Made by a program: the position numbers and the translations under genes. Positions 1-7,890 of a stretch of 64,000 nt of DNA are shown in pieces. Source of the stretch: Butyrivibrio sp. NC2002 (GTDB lineage Bacteria > Bacillota > Clostridia > Lachnospirales > Lachnospiraceae); contig NZ_JNKZ01000004.1 in NCBI RefSeq assembly GCF_000702265.1, positions 62,001-126,000 on the forward strand, given 5' to 3'. Numbering within the stretch: the stretch's first letter is position 1; the number at the start of each line of letters is the position of its first letter. A model generated the notes under the pieces. It had not been told where the DNA came from. It made no database searches and saw only the letters and a list, made by a program, of their open reading frames with translations.

Positions 1-1132
1 AGTATTTTCTATATGAGATAAGTTCAGCAACAAAAATAGCAATTACAAAATACTTTCCCTGTCCCTTTGACATCATCATCAAAAGAAGCGACATTCCAAG
101 CAAGATTTGGAACCACCACTTTTTTAAAATCTCTCCTCCTGAGATAACTACCTCCATAAGGGCTGCGCAAGTTGACACGCAGAATATAGAAAAAGTCATA
201 TCCTTGACCATGCAAACTGAAAGAACCGGAAAATACGGAAACAGTCTGACAAACCAAAGACTGATCTTTTCTGCTTTAAGACTCATACCTAAAGCTTTAA
301 ACCTCAAAATGAAATGAGAAAGCAAAAGAGCCACCACAATCATCTGCATTAATGAAAAAACAGCTACCCCAACATACGCATTACCAAACACATCGATACC
401 CAATTTGACAAATGCACCATACAAATAAGTAGTAAAATACGGGTGGTGATCGGTGATAAATATATCCGGTCCCTGCAGAGGAGACACATTTAAAGGGAAT
501 CCTACATCCCTGTGAAAGAACATTCGAATCTGTTTTTCAGTGTCACCATAATTACTTGTTCCCGGAAAAAACAATATATAATATGGCATCCAGCACAAAA
601 TCGTTATTACTGTCGAACGCACATAATCTCTTAATGATATTTTCGCCTTTTCAGTTTCCTTACTCTCATTGATCGTATTTAAAACATGATTAAATGCATA
701 GAAACCAATAGATGAAACATAATACGAAATAAAGAAATAGCTTAAACCTATAAATAATGAACAAAATACCAAATAGCTGCTTGCTCCTATAGCATCAAGC
801 TTGTTATCAGGTCTAAGATCCGCACTTATGATCTGCATGATTGCAAATGGAATGGAAAAAAGAATTCCTCTCCTTTTATCCGCTGCTGAAATCTGTAACG
901 AGCAATATAAAAGAGAAACAGCCAATACTCCGGCAAAAATAATAAAATGAAATATTCTGTCAGAACTAATACTTTTTAAAATATTTACAACATATTTCCC
1001 TACCGTAAACAGTAAATTACGACCGGGACTGACATCTCTATACTCAACAGGGATGGTCAGTCCTATCATGATGAAAAATGCCATCATTATATTTTTTATT
1101 TTATTATTCATTAAAGTCTCTTTACCCTGCAT
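1..1132 (-). CDS. DUF6020-type multi-spanning membrane protein, 3' end cut by window edge
   Basis: An open frame of 377 codons runs from the ATG at 1132 off the left edge with no stop. The product is a polytopic membrane protein with hydrophobic helices throughout. After the second membrane block it carries WMPYYILFFPGTSNYGDTEKQ-like and TDHHPYFTT segments, which I recognise from the DUF6020 family of Firmicutes glycan loci. That family resembles GT-C glycosyltransferases, with an extracytoplasmic loop rich in acidic and His residues; the reaction is not established. A second in-frame ATG at 1111 is an alternative start, as neither has an ideal ribosome site. It lies 17 bp downstream of the GtrA gene and GT2 gene, so it is a plausible acceptor-specific partner for a polyprenyl-phosphate sugar. 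Confidence 0.75.
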   Translation of the reverse strand, partial: MQGKETLMNNKIKNIMMAFFIMIGLTIPVEYRDVSPGRNLLFTVGKYVVNILKSISSDRIFHFIIFAGVLAVSLLYCSLQISAADKRRGILFSIPFAIMQIISADLRPDNKLDAIGASSYLVFCSLFIGLSYFFISYYVSSIGFYAFNHVLNTINESKETEKAKISLRDYVRSTVITILCWMPYYILFFPGTSNYGDTEKQIRMFFHRDVGFPLNVSPLQGPDIFITDHHPYFTTYLYGAFVKLGIDVFGNAYVGVAVFSLMQMIVVALLLSHFILRFKALGMSLKAEKISLWFVRLFPYFPVLSVCMVKDMTFSIFCVSTCAALMEVVISGGEILKKWWFQILLGMSLLLMMMSKGQGKYFVIAIFVAELISYRKY

Positions 1133-1149
1133 AATCATGCTTTTTTATC

Positions 1150-1563
1150 TTACGGTTTATTTTTGAAGACATGCTTTTTCCCGGTGAAATAATTTATTAC
1201 TATAACCAAAACTGTTACTATTATTTTGCCATAGAGTTTTTCCATATGTACGACCTCTACCAAAAAGATAAGACCTACATAATCTAAGATCATAGTTGCG
1301 CCACGCCAGAAAACAAATCTGGCAAATTCCTTAACAAGCTCCCATAAATTCTGGCACTTACTCTTAAAGACAAAATTTTTATTACACAAGTAAGCCGCAA
1401 GCTTGACGGTAATAAGTGTGATAATGTTCGCAATTCTATATTCCACACTAAGCAGAACAAGGACGTGAAACATAACAACATTAAGAACGCTTGTAAGCAT
1501 GCCAAATATCGCATATAGCATAGTCTCTTTATTTACAAGCTTCTTCCATATCTTATCTATCAT
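1150..1563 (-). CDS. GtrA family membrane protein
   Basis: A 137-residue protein with four predicted membrane helices, the usual size for GtrA (PF04138). Family-typical features are YAIFGMLTSVLN near residue 17, the conserved NKNFVFKS after the second helix and NYFTGKKHVFKNK at the end. GtrA proteins are thought to flip a polyprenyl-phosphate-linked monosaccharide from the cytoplasmic to the outer face of the membrane. The gene ends 17 bp before the DUF6020 gene and starts 5 bp after the GT2 gene, so the three are almost certainly one operon. The substrate sugar cannot be read from the sequence. Confidence 0.9.
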   Translation of the reverse strand: MIDKIWKKLVNKETMLYAIFGMLTSVLNVVMFHVLVLLSVEYRIANIITLITVKLAAYLCNKNFVFKSKCQNLWELVKEFARFVFWRGATMILDYVGLIFLVEVVHMEKLYGKIIVTVLVIVINYFTGKKHVFKNKP

Positions 1564-1568
1564 ATAAA

Positions 1569-2549
1569 TTAGTTATTCCCATCCTTTTTATCTACAACTA
1601 TGAGATCTTCTGTTACATTCTCTTCACTACATTCGAGTTTTTTGACCCTAAACTGTATATCTTCCAGGATTTTTCTGTTTGCAGCAGTTAAATCTGCCTG
1701 GAATCCCATAAATATCATATGCACTCCGGTCAAAAGCAAGATAGCCATAAGAATTAGTGACTGAATATGCCCTGAAGCGCCAAGACAAAGGAATCTGATT
1801 CCTATAATAAGTCCGGCAATAAGGAATGCAATTCCTACAGTAGAGAAAAAGCGGAGCGGTTTATACATCATGTAGCTTCTGATAATAACTCCTCCGGAAC
1901 GTTTCATATATGCCCACATGCTCTTAAACAGACGGCTCTCTCGAAGCTCAGGATTCGTTGCTATATCAATGCTCTTCATAGCAACCTTATTTCTTCCGCC
2001 CTGAATAATCGTTTCAAGAGTATAGGTATACTCATTAATAACATTTAAGCGCATAGCAGCTTGTCTGCTATATGCTCTGAATCCACTTGGTGCATCAGGC
2101 ATATCTGAATTACTTGCCTTCTGAACCACATAACTTCCAAGGTGCTGGAATTTCTTTTTCGCTTTACTAAAGTGAGGTGTATCATCGATAGGTCTTGCAC
2201 CTATAACCACCTCTGCCTGCTTATCGATGATTGGTCTGACAAGCTTTTCTATATCAAAACCGGAATACTGATTGTCCGCATCTGTATTTACAATAATGTC
2301 AGCTCCTAAATGAAGACATGCATCTATTCCTGCCATGAAGCCATATGCAAGTCCTCTGTTTCTTCTGAAATTGACTATATAATCTACTCCCAGATCCTTA
2401 GCCACCTGCACAGTGTCATCCTTACTTCCATCATTTATGATAAGTACTTTTATCTCATCTATTCCATCTATCTTCTTCGGCAGATCATCCAATGTAACTT
2501 TTAGTGTTGCTGCCTCATTGTAGCAGGGTATCTGAATAAATAACTTCAT
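1569..2549 (-). CDS. GT2 polyprenyl-phosphate glycosyltransferase (DPM1/GtrB-like)
   Basis: The N-terminal GT-A domain begins FIQIPCYNEAATL and carries INDGSKDD and the NTDADNQY acidic metal site near residue 95. About residues 225-285 form two hydrophobic helices, followed by a charged tail, the layout of GtrB/CsbB-type enzymes that move a sugar from a nucleotide donor to undecaprenyl phosphate. The frame is open five codons upstream to 2564, but those codons contain GGAGG at the right distance from the ATG at 2549, so I take 2549 as the start. It is paired with GtrA and GT-C-like proteins (1-4539), suggesting a three-component system that glycosylates an extracellular polymer. The donor sugar is unknown. 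Confidence 0.88.
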   Translation of the reverse strand: MKLFIQIPCYNEAATLKVTLDDLPKKIDGIDEIKVLIINDGSKDDTVQVAKDLGVDYIVNFRRNRGLAYGFMAGIDACLHLGADIIVNTDADNQYSGFDIEKLVRPIIDKQAEVVIGARPIDDTPHFSKAKKKFQHLGSYVVQKASNSDMPDAPSGFRAYSRQAAMRLNVINEYTYTLETIIQGGRNKVAMKSIDIATNPELRESRLFKSMWAYMKRSGGVIIRSYMMYKPLRFFSTVGIAFLIAGLIIGIRFLCLGASGHIQSLILMAILLLTGVHMIFMGFQADLTAANRKILEDIQFRVKKLECSEENVTEDLIVVDKKDGNN

Positions 2550-2622
2550 TTTATTTTCCTCCAAAACATTGTCATTTTAATATTCTATCACATTCATTTT
2601 TTAATTCGCAAAATAACTATCG

Positions 2623-4539
2623 TCAGATTCCCTTAGCTAGCTCCATTCTGATCGATCCGTCATCCTCATAAATAATTCTGTACAATCCGTTTTCTGTTAT
2701 TTCACACGAAAATCTTTCCAAAAATTCATTCTTTAAATAATTATTATAAGAATGAACCCAAACGTAAGTATATCCGCCCTGCCTGAGCCTGTCTCCAAAT
2801 TCATCGATAGTATTATCTGTTGATGCGACAAAAGTTATACTTCCGTCTTTTGAATATTCCCAAGGCTCGCGCAGATAATTGCTTACCTGATTGTCCATAT
2901 AATAAAGAGCAACACATAAAGGATACTCATTCATAGATTCAAGTGAATACTTATTGGAAATAAGATATACCCTGTCGCCCTCAGTAATATAATCCTGAAT
3001 TTCATTAACCTGTTTCTTAGTCTTGTCTATAACATAATAAACAGGATTTTTCCAATAGTGCCTTGAAGATGCTTTATATACTATTATAGGATTCAGATTA
3101 CATAACATAAGCAGGCACAAAAGAATGCTCAGCAGAAAGCTTTTTCTCTGCAGCACTCTACCAGTGCCGTTTTCACCAGCTACCAAAGCATTATCTATAG
3201 CCATATTTTCTGCCAAATATCCGCACAGTATGATAAATTCATACACAATAACGATAGACAAATAGCGATATCCTGTAGCATTTCTTATACTTTCATCATA
3301 GGAAAAAACAGAAACATAGCTGACATATAATCCTAATGAATACAGAACTACCGCAATTGGGAAAAATGCTGATGTGAAAATAATCTTCCTTTTTCCCTTT
3401 TCCCTGTCCGAACAAATATATACAAATAATAAGACTACAAGAAACATGATCGTAGTCTGCACCGTACAAAATGGCATGTTTGGATTGGATGTAAGACTTT
3501 TCTTAAACAGATTCTTTATAAGAGTCTTTGCTGTCAGCTGCGCCTTAGTCGTTGAAAAAGTAAGCGCCTCAACTATTCCCGATAAATTCGCAGGTATAAA
3601 ACTCTCTCCAAGTAAAAGCCAGGCAATAATAAATGTACAAACAGCCGCCAAAACAAGTGCAATGATCGCTTTACGTTTTCTTTTTACGAATGTGATGATC
3701 ACCTTATCTTCATCATTTATTATTCCCAAAAGGATTACATAGCCTGCAGCAAAACAGAATATTATAGCACCTACGCCCCACTTGATTCTTGGAATAAACA
3801 AAAGCGTCGGAAGAATTGCGATAAAGCTCTTTGCAAATTTCCATTCATTTATAAGAATTGAAAAAGCTATACATGTAGCACCGGCCCATACAGCAACCGG
3901 AAGGTCCACGTACATACTCTTATATGGCTGATTGTAAAGAGTAAATAACCCGGAATACACTAATACAAGGTAAACCACTCCGTTTATCCACTTCTTCCAG
4001 CCTATGCACATAAGAGGTACAACCGCAGCTGCTGCCGTAAGCATAAAAGACGCGGTATACATATGTCCCTCATTATATCCGCCAAGGAACTGGAAAAAAG
4101 CAACAAATAAGCTTGTTTCCGGAGGCATGCTCGCACTTCCTACAAAATCACTTCCAAGCGGAATGTGATTATTTACAAACATATATTTGACTTCCGCAGC
4201 CCACTGATGAAAATCATCATAGGTCTGGATATAGTCTCCATGAAAAGCAAAGAGCATGATAAGCGACATAAAAATGAACGATACTATTCCAAAGGAAAAG
4301 TATCTGCCCTTATCCTTGCATCTGACTAAATAAAATACAAACAGAGCTATCGAGATCAGACAATATATGATAATCCCCTGTCTTATCCCAAAAGATAAGC
4401 CTGAAATATGCGTTATAGCAATCAGTGTCAGTATGGAATAAACAAGAGATAGCTCGCTTGAAACTTCAAAAATAGCATAGTATCCCATGCTACACATAAT
4501 AAGCACAGCTATTCCAAGGACAAACATTATTTCCGACAT
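2623..4539 (-). CDS. Polytopic membrane protein, probable GT-C-like glycosyltransferase
   Basis: A 638-residue protein with about 11-13 hydrophobic helices in the first 480 residues and a soluble C-terminal part of about 150 residues. The first large loop contains YDDFHQWAAEVKYM near residue 106 and a PPETSLF segment. An acidic pair in the first extracellular loop is the usual catalytic signature of GT-C enzymes that use lipid-phosphate sugars. I do not recognise a named Pfam family. It lies 73 bp upstream of the GT2 gene and 20 bp downstream of the PAP2-like gene. With GT2 and GtrA it could be the extracytoplasmic transferase; a polymerase or ligase is the alternative. Confidence 0.7.
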   Translation of the reverse strand: MSEIMFVLGIAVLIMCSMGYYAIFEVSSELSLVYSILTLIAITHISGLSFGIRQGIIIYCLISIALFVFYLVRCKDKGRYFSFGIVSFIFMSLIMLFAFHGDYIQTYDDFHQWAAEVKYMFVNNHIPLGSDFVGSASMPPETSLFVAFFQFLGGYNEGHMYTASFMLTAAAAVVPLMCIGWKKWINGVVYLVLVYSGLFTLYNQPYKSMYVDLPVAVWAGATCIAFSILINEWKFAKSFIAILPTLLFIPRIKWGVGAIIFCFAAGYVILLGIINDEDKVIITFVKRKRKAIIALVLAAVCTFIIAWLLLGESFIPANLSGIVEALTFSTTKAQLTAKTLIKNLFKKSLTSNPNMPFCTVQTTIMFLVVLLFVYICSDREKGKRKIIFTSAFFPIAVVLYSLGLYVSYVSVFSYDESIRNATGYRYLSIVIVYEFIILCGYLAENMAIDNALVAGENGTGRVLQRKSFLLSILLCLLMLCNLNPIIVYKASSRHYWKNPVYYVIDKTKKQVNEIQDYITEGDRVYLISNKYSLESMNEYPLCVALYYMDNQVSNYLREPWEYSKDGSITFVASTDNTIDEFGDRLRQGGYTYVWVHSYNNYLKNEFLERFSCEITENGLYRIIYEDDGSIRMELAKGI

Positions 4540-4559
4540 GTATTAATAAGCCTTTCTAA

Positions 4560-5018
4560 TCACAATATAGCGCATACAACAATTCCTACTATCACTCCGA
4601 GAATTGCACCAATGACAACCTGAGAAGGAGTATGCCCTACAAACTCCTTAAGCTGAACATCTGTGGGCTGTTTTCCCAACTCCTCAAAATATTCCATCAT
4701 ATTGTTAATAGCTATTGCCTGTTTACCGGTTTCTCTTCTTACTCCCATGGCATCATGCATAACTATAATTGCAAATATTAGTGCTATAGCAAATTCAGGA
4801 CTTTGGCCACCACATACATTTGCGACTGCTGTAACAGTAGCCATAACAGTTGCAGAATGTGAACTGGGCATACCACCATCCCCAAACAGTCTCTCAAGCA
4901 CAAATTCCTTATTTACCACAACATATAAGATAGTCTTCAATATCTGAGCAGAAATCCACCCCCAAGCCGCTGCTATCAAAATAATATTATTGCTTATCTG
5001 ATTCCAAAATATATGCAT
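4560..5018 (-). CDS. Divergent PAP2 family protein (YuiD-like)
   Basis: A 152-residue membrane protein of the divergent PAP2 family (PF02681). Visible signatures are GDGGMPSSHSATVMA near residue 46 and MHDAMGVRRETGKQA near residue 88, with three to four hydrophobic helices. The family resembles acid phosphatases of the PAP2 fold and is suspected, not proven, to act on lipid-phosphate or phosphoester substrates at the membrane. A phosphatase recycling undecaprenyl pyrophosphate would fit the neighbours, but this is inference. The ATG at 5018 follows GGGATTGAGAT. A good promoter-like sequence lies about 100 bp upstream (5114-5142), so this may be the first gene of the 1-5 kb unit. Confidence 0.88.
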   Translation of the reverse strand: MHIFWNQISNNIILIAAAWGWISAQILKTILYVVVNKEFVLERLFGDGGMPSSHSATVMATVTAVANVCGGQSPEFAIALIFAIIVMHDAMGVRRETGKQAIAINNMMEYFEELGKQPTDVQLKEFVGHTPSQVVIGAILGVIVGIVVCAIL

Positions 5019-5339
5019 ATCTCAATCCCATCATATTTACTTTATATCGTCTGTGTGTCTGCACTTCGTTCAACATTCAAAAAATATATACTATTATCAA
5101 AACACACCGAGTTATTATATTACTAAATAAAAAATCAATCAAACTGATATATCCGCAGTATCAATTTAGGTTTCTTCCGCCAGAGATTTCTTCTTACATT
5201 TTTATACAAACAAATATCAGAAAAAACTCTGCACTTCTACAATTCCTCGTTCTTAAGAAGGTATGCCTTCTCAACATCGAATGCAAAAAGGCGATAGAAG
5301 ATCACGTTCATAACTTCTCCTATTTCAATAGGTCTACGC
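5019..5339 (-). other. 321-bp intergenic region with promoter and a possible 24-codon ORF remnant
   Basis: This gap separates the 720-residue membrane protein from the PAP2 gene. Besides the promoter at 5114-5142 it holds a short minus-strand reading frame at 5311-5237. That frame starts with ATG after a good GGAG site, encodes 24 residues (MNVIFYRLFAFDVEKAYLLK and four more) and is open further upstream into the end of the neighbouring gene in another frame. It may be the 3' tail of a displaced gene or a non-functional ORF. I see no RNA gene and no convincing terminator here. Confidence 0.3.
5114..5142 (-). promoter_or_regulatory. Sigma-A-type promoter for the PAP2-GT2-GtrA unit
   Basis: On the minus strand TTGATT (5142-5137) is followed after 17 bases by a perfect TATAAT (5119-5114). 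The surrounding sequence is very AT-rich. The expected start of transcription would leave a leader of about 90 bases before the ATG at 5018. It is the clearest promoter-like sequence in the first 7 kb. Confidence 0.55.
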
Positions 5340-7502
5340 TCAAGGGAGCGATGAGCCGTTAGTATTACACCAAAATCCAAACACAGATAAAAGCATACAT
5401 ATAGCACATATGAAAAAAGCATAACCATATGGAATAAAAGGTCCTTCTCCAGTATATTCTACTTTTAAGGAAAGATCATCAACATAGCTCTCTTCTCCCA
5501 AGGTCAGACTGCCCTCATATGAATCAATGTAGTAATTATCTCCGGTATAGAACATTATATTTGTTCCATCCATTGCTTTTTTCTTTATTTCAAGCCGGTA
5601 TTTACTTTTCTCGGGAAAAGGCACTACATCGCCAATATCAAGTTTTAGCTTTCCCTTCTTTATATCTCCAGAATTAAAATCTTTTTCGTATATAACACTG
5701 CCAGATTCATCATATAGAGTTACCGCATAGTCTGCGGTCTCTCCCTCCGCTTCTGCCCTTATTGTTAATTTGTTAAAAACATCATCACAATAAAAGGTTT
5801 GGCTTAGCATGTTATGATCGTCCACCTCAATAGAAATCACGTCATCACTTCTTGAGTATGTATCACCATTAATCCTGTTGTACGTATACTTGGAATTTGA
5901 AGTCAATATTATGAAAAATGCCACGGACAAAACTCCAATGACAACACCGCCAAATGCCCTCACAAAACGGTTATTAGTTACCCTCTTAACTCCAGGAATT
6001 CTGTCTATTCCATCAGCAGAGACAATAGCCATGAGAAGCAGCAGTGAGTCCGCATAATCCCCCTTAACTTCCCACAGCAGATAAAAGAGCATCTCTCCAA
6101 ACAAGGTTATGATAAAAAGGCTGCTCCTTCTGTCAGCTTCTCCAAAGTCCTTTATACAGAAGACCGCGTACAAGAACATACCAAAAACTAGCATTATCCT
6201 GTAAATATAAGCAAAGAATTCTCCAACATCTCCCCTCAGTATTTCAAATATCTCTCCGGTATAAGCACCTGAATACGCTCTTGAAACCACTGAAGGGAAT
6301 GCATCTGAGAAGGTTATCCTGAGCTTATTTGCAAAAAGCTTTGCTATCCCTAAGGCTCCAAGCCTTTTATAATTATATATGATTCCTTCAACGTAGATTT
6401 TTGACTTTTCCTCCTTGTTCTTTCCAAAAAGCCTAGAGTAATCAAAGCCATTGTCCTCATATTCTGTTTTAACACTTCCATCACCATGCGATCCCACAAA
6501 AATCCATCTTATTGTCGGTAAATTATATTCCTGATACTCTCCAAAAATCTCTGAAATTCTGCCATTTATACCCTTAATACCCGCAAAGGATATAACCATG
6601 ACACCCAATGCAAAAAGGATGCGCACTGAGTTTCTTTTCTTATCTAACACTTTTTTATCAGCCGTAAGCAGATCAAGTGTCCTGATCATCACATAAGCTA
6701 TTACAGGAAATACAGCAGTAAGTCTTATTTGGAAACCAATAATTATCAGCACACTTAAAACCAGGCACAGTATTGTCCTCTTTATACTATTTTCTTCGTG
6801 ATAAAGTTTTAGAAGCACATAGAATATCCCCATTAGTAATGGCACACTCATGGACGAACTATACACCCAAAATGCAAGATAATAATATATTGGATTCAAA
6901 ACAATAAGAGTTAATACTTTATTTGCTTTTTTATGACCTGACAACTCATAAGCGCACAAAAACGCAAAAACAATACCTGCAAAAAGAAGGAAATAATTTA
7001 TAAGCCAAAGATACCCTAAAATATTGGAGATTCCGATATGCTCCCCAAGAACTGCTAGTTCTTTCAACACCAGAATAAGAAAATAATTGTTCGGATACAT
7101 TCTAAGCCATTTGACGTGAGCGTTTGTCTCAGTTAGAACATTGTCCTTTAAAAACCAACCCGTATCAATATCAGTCAAACTGTCCGAATTTGGTCTATAA
7201 TCGATACACGCAAAAAGCCAGATAGAAATTACAAACTGAATCAAAATCAGTATAGCCGTAACCACTATCTGCCTATTTTTTGAAAGTCTATCAATTATTC
7301 CAAACCACTTCTTAACAGCAAAAATAAAGCATACGGAAAAAATTATACAAAGCGCATACAAAAAAGGTGTATATCTCTTATTCACAAAAGTCAGCTCTGA
7401 CAAATTATAAACTATTCCACGCATAACTATAGCTGACATAAATGCTACCAGAAACATAATGATTTTTTCCGGTATAGAAATATAACTCCCCTTTTTATCC
7501 AT
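5340..7502 (-). CDS. Large membrane protein with C-terminal extracytoplasmic beta domain, GT39/GT-C-like
   Basis: A 720-residue protein with about 12 hydrophobic helices in residues 12-545. A soluble stretch of about 145 residues (roughly 545-690) alternates polar and hydrophobic residues and looks like a beta-sandwich. One last helix sits near 692-712. The first external loop contains YRPNSDSLTDIDTGWFL, acidic residues placed as in GT-C/PMT-like transferases. This resembles membrane GT39-like proteins of Lachnospiraceae polysaccharide clusters; its sugar and acceptor are unknown. The ATG at 7502 is preceded by AAGGTGA, which overlaps the stop of the upstream LacI-like remnant, so translation was once coupled. 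Nothing suggests truncation of this gene itself. Confidence 0.7.
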   Translation of the reverse strand: MDKKGSYISIPEKIIMFLVAFMSAIVMRGIVYNLSELTFVNKRYTPFLYALCIIFSVCFIFAVKKWFGIIDRLSKNRQIVVTAILILIQFVISIWLFACIDYRPNSDSLTDIDTGWFLKDNVLTETNAHVKWLRMYPNNYFLILVLKELAVLGEHIGISNILGYLWLINYFLLFAGIVFAFLCAYELSGHKKANKVLTLIVLNPIYYYLAFWVYSSSMSVPLLMGIFYVLLKLYHEENSIKRTILCLVLSVLIIIGFQIRLTAVFPVIAYVMIRTLDLLTADKKVLDKKRNSVRILFALGVMVISFAGIKGINGRISEIFGEYQEYNLPTIRWIFVGSHGDGSVKTEYEDNGFDYSRLFGKNKEEKSKIYVEGIIYNYKRLGALGIAKLFANKLRITFSDAFPSVVSRAYSGAYTGEIFEILRGDVGEFFAYIYRIMLVFGMFLYAVFCIKDFGEADRRSSLFIITLFGEMLFYLLWEVKGDYADSLLLLMAIVSADGIDRIPGVKRVTNNRFVRAFGGVVIGVLSVAFFIILTSNSKYTYNRINGDTYSRSDDVISIEVDDHNMLSQTFYCDDVFNKLTIRAEAEGETADYAVTLYDESGSVIYEKDFNSGDIKKGKLKLDIGDVVPFPEKSKYRLEIKKKAMDGTNIMFYTGDNYYIDSYEGSLTLGEESYVDDLSLKVEYTGEGPFIPYGYAFFICAICMLLSVFGFWCNTNGSSLP

Positions 7503-7508
7503 ATATAT

Positions 7509-7852
7509 TCACCTTATATATCCAATCTTTCCAAACATAAAAGGATTATAGCCTCCTTTTTTCCTATGTAAAGCTAAGAATTTTAATGCCCCTATAGCAG
7601 TAATATCGTTTGCACAAAAAATAGCTGTTGGCTTTGCTTCAGCTTCAAGCAATGTCTTCATGGCTTCAAAGCCTTCTTTTTCCGTCTGATTCGTCTCTAT
7701 TACATAACTAGGAACAAGATCAAAATTACTCTCCGTCAGAGCATCTGAAAATCCCTGATTATCTCCAGCTCCGGATTGTTCACCATCATGAAATGCTGAA
7801 TGGCTGATGTTCCGGTTTTAGGTGTTCCAATATGTAAATAAAGTGTTGACAC
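7509..7852 (-). pseudogene. Chimeric remnant: sulfotransferase N-terminus joined to a LacI-type sugar-sensor fragment
   Basis: Two overlapping broken frames fill this gap. From a GTG at 7852, after a GGAGAG site, 38 codons read STLYLHIGTPKTGTSAIQHF and stop at 7736. LHIGTPKTGTSAIQ is the 5'-phosphosulfate-binding loop of sulfotransferases. In the next frame, about 7786-7509 reads FHDGEQSGAGDNQGFSDAL, then an EGFEAMKTLL-like stretch and PTAIFCANDITAIGALKFL before a stop at 7509. That is the pattern of the second lobe of LacI/GalR or periplasmic sugar-binding domains, with the family's C-terminal quarter missing. Neither part can make a whole protein. I infer a deletion or recombination joining two former genes. 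Sequencing error cannot explain the two unrelated families. Confidence 0.55.
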
Positions 7853-7890
7853 TTATTCTCTCCATTTCCTTTTTGAATACATCAAAAAAT

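Noticed and set aside
24..257. Minus-strand 77-codon frame
   Set aside because: It is a shadow frame of the DUF6020-type gene, which is open from 1132 to the left edge in another frame with family motifs.
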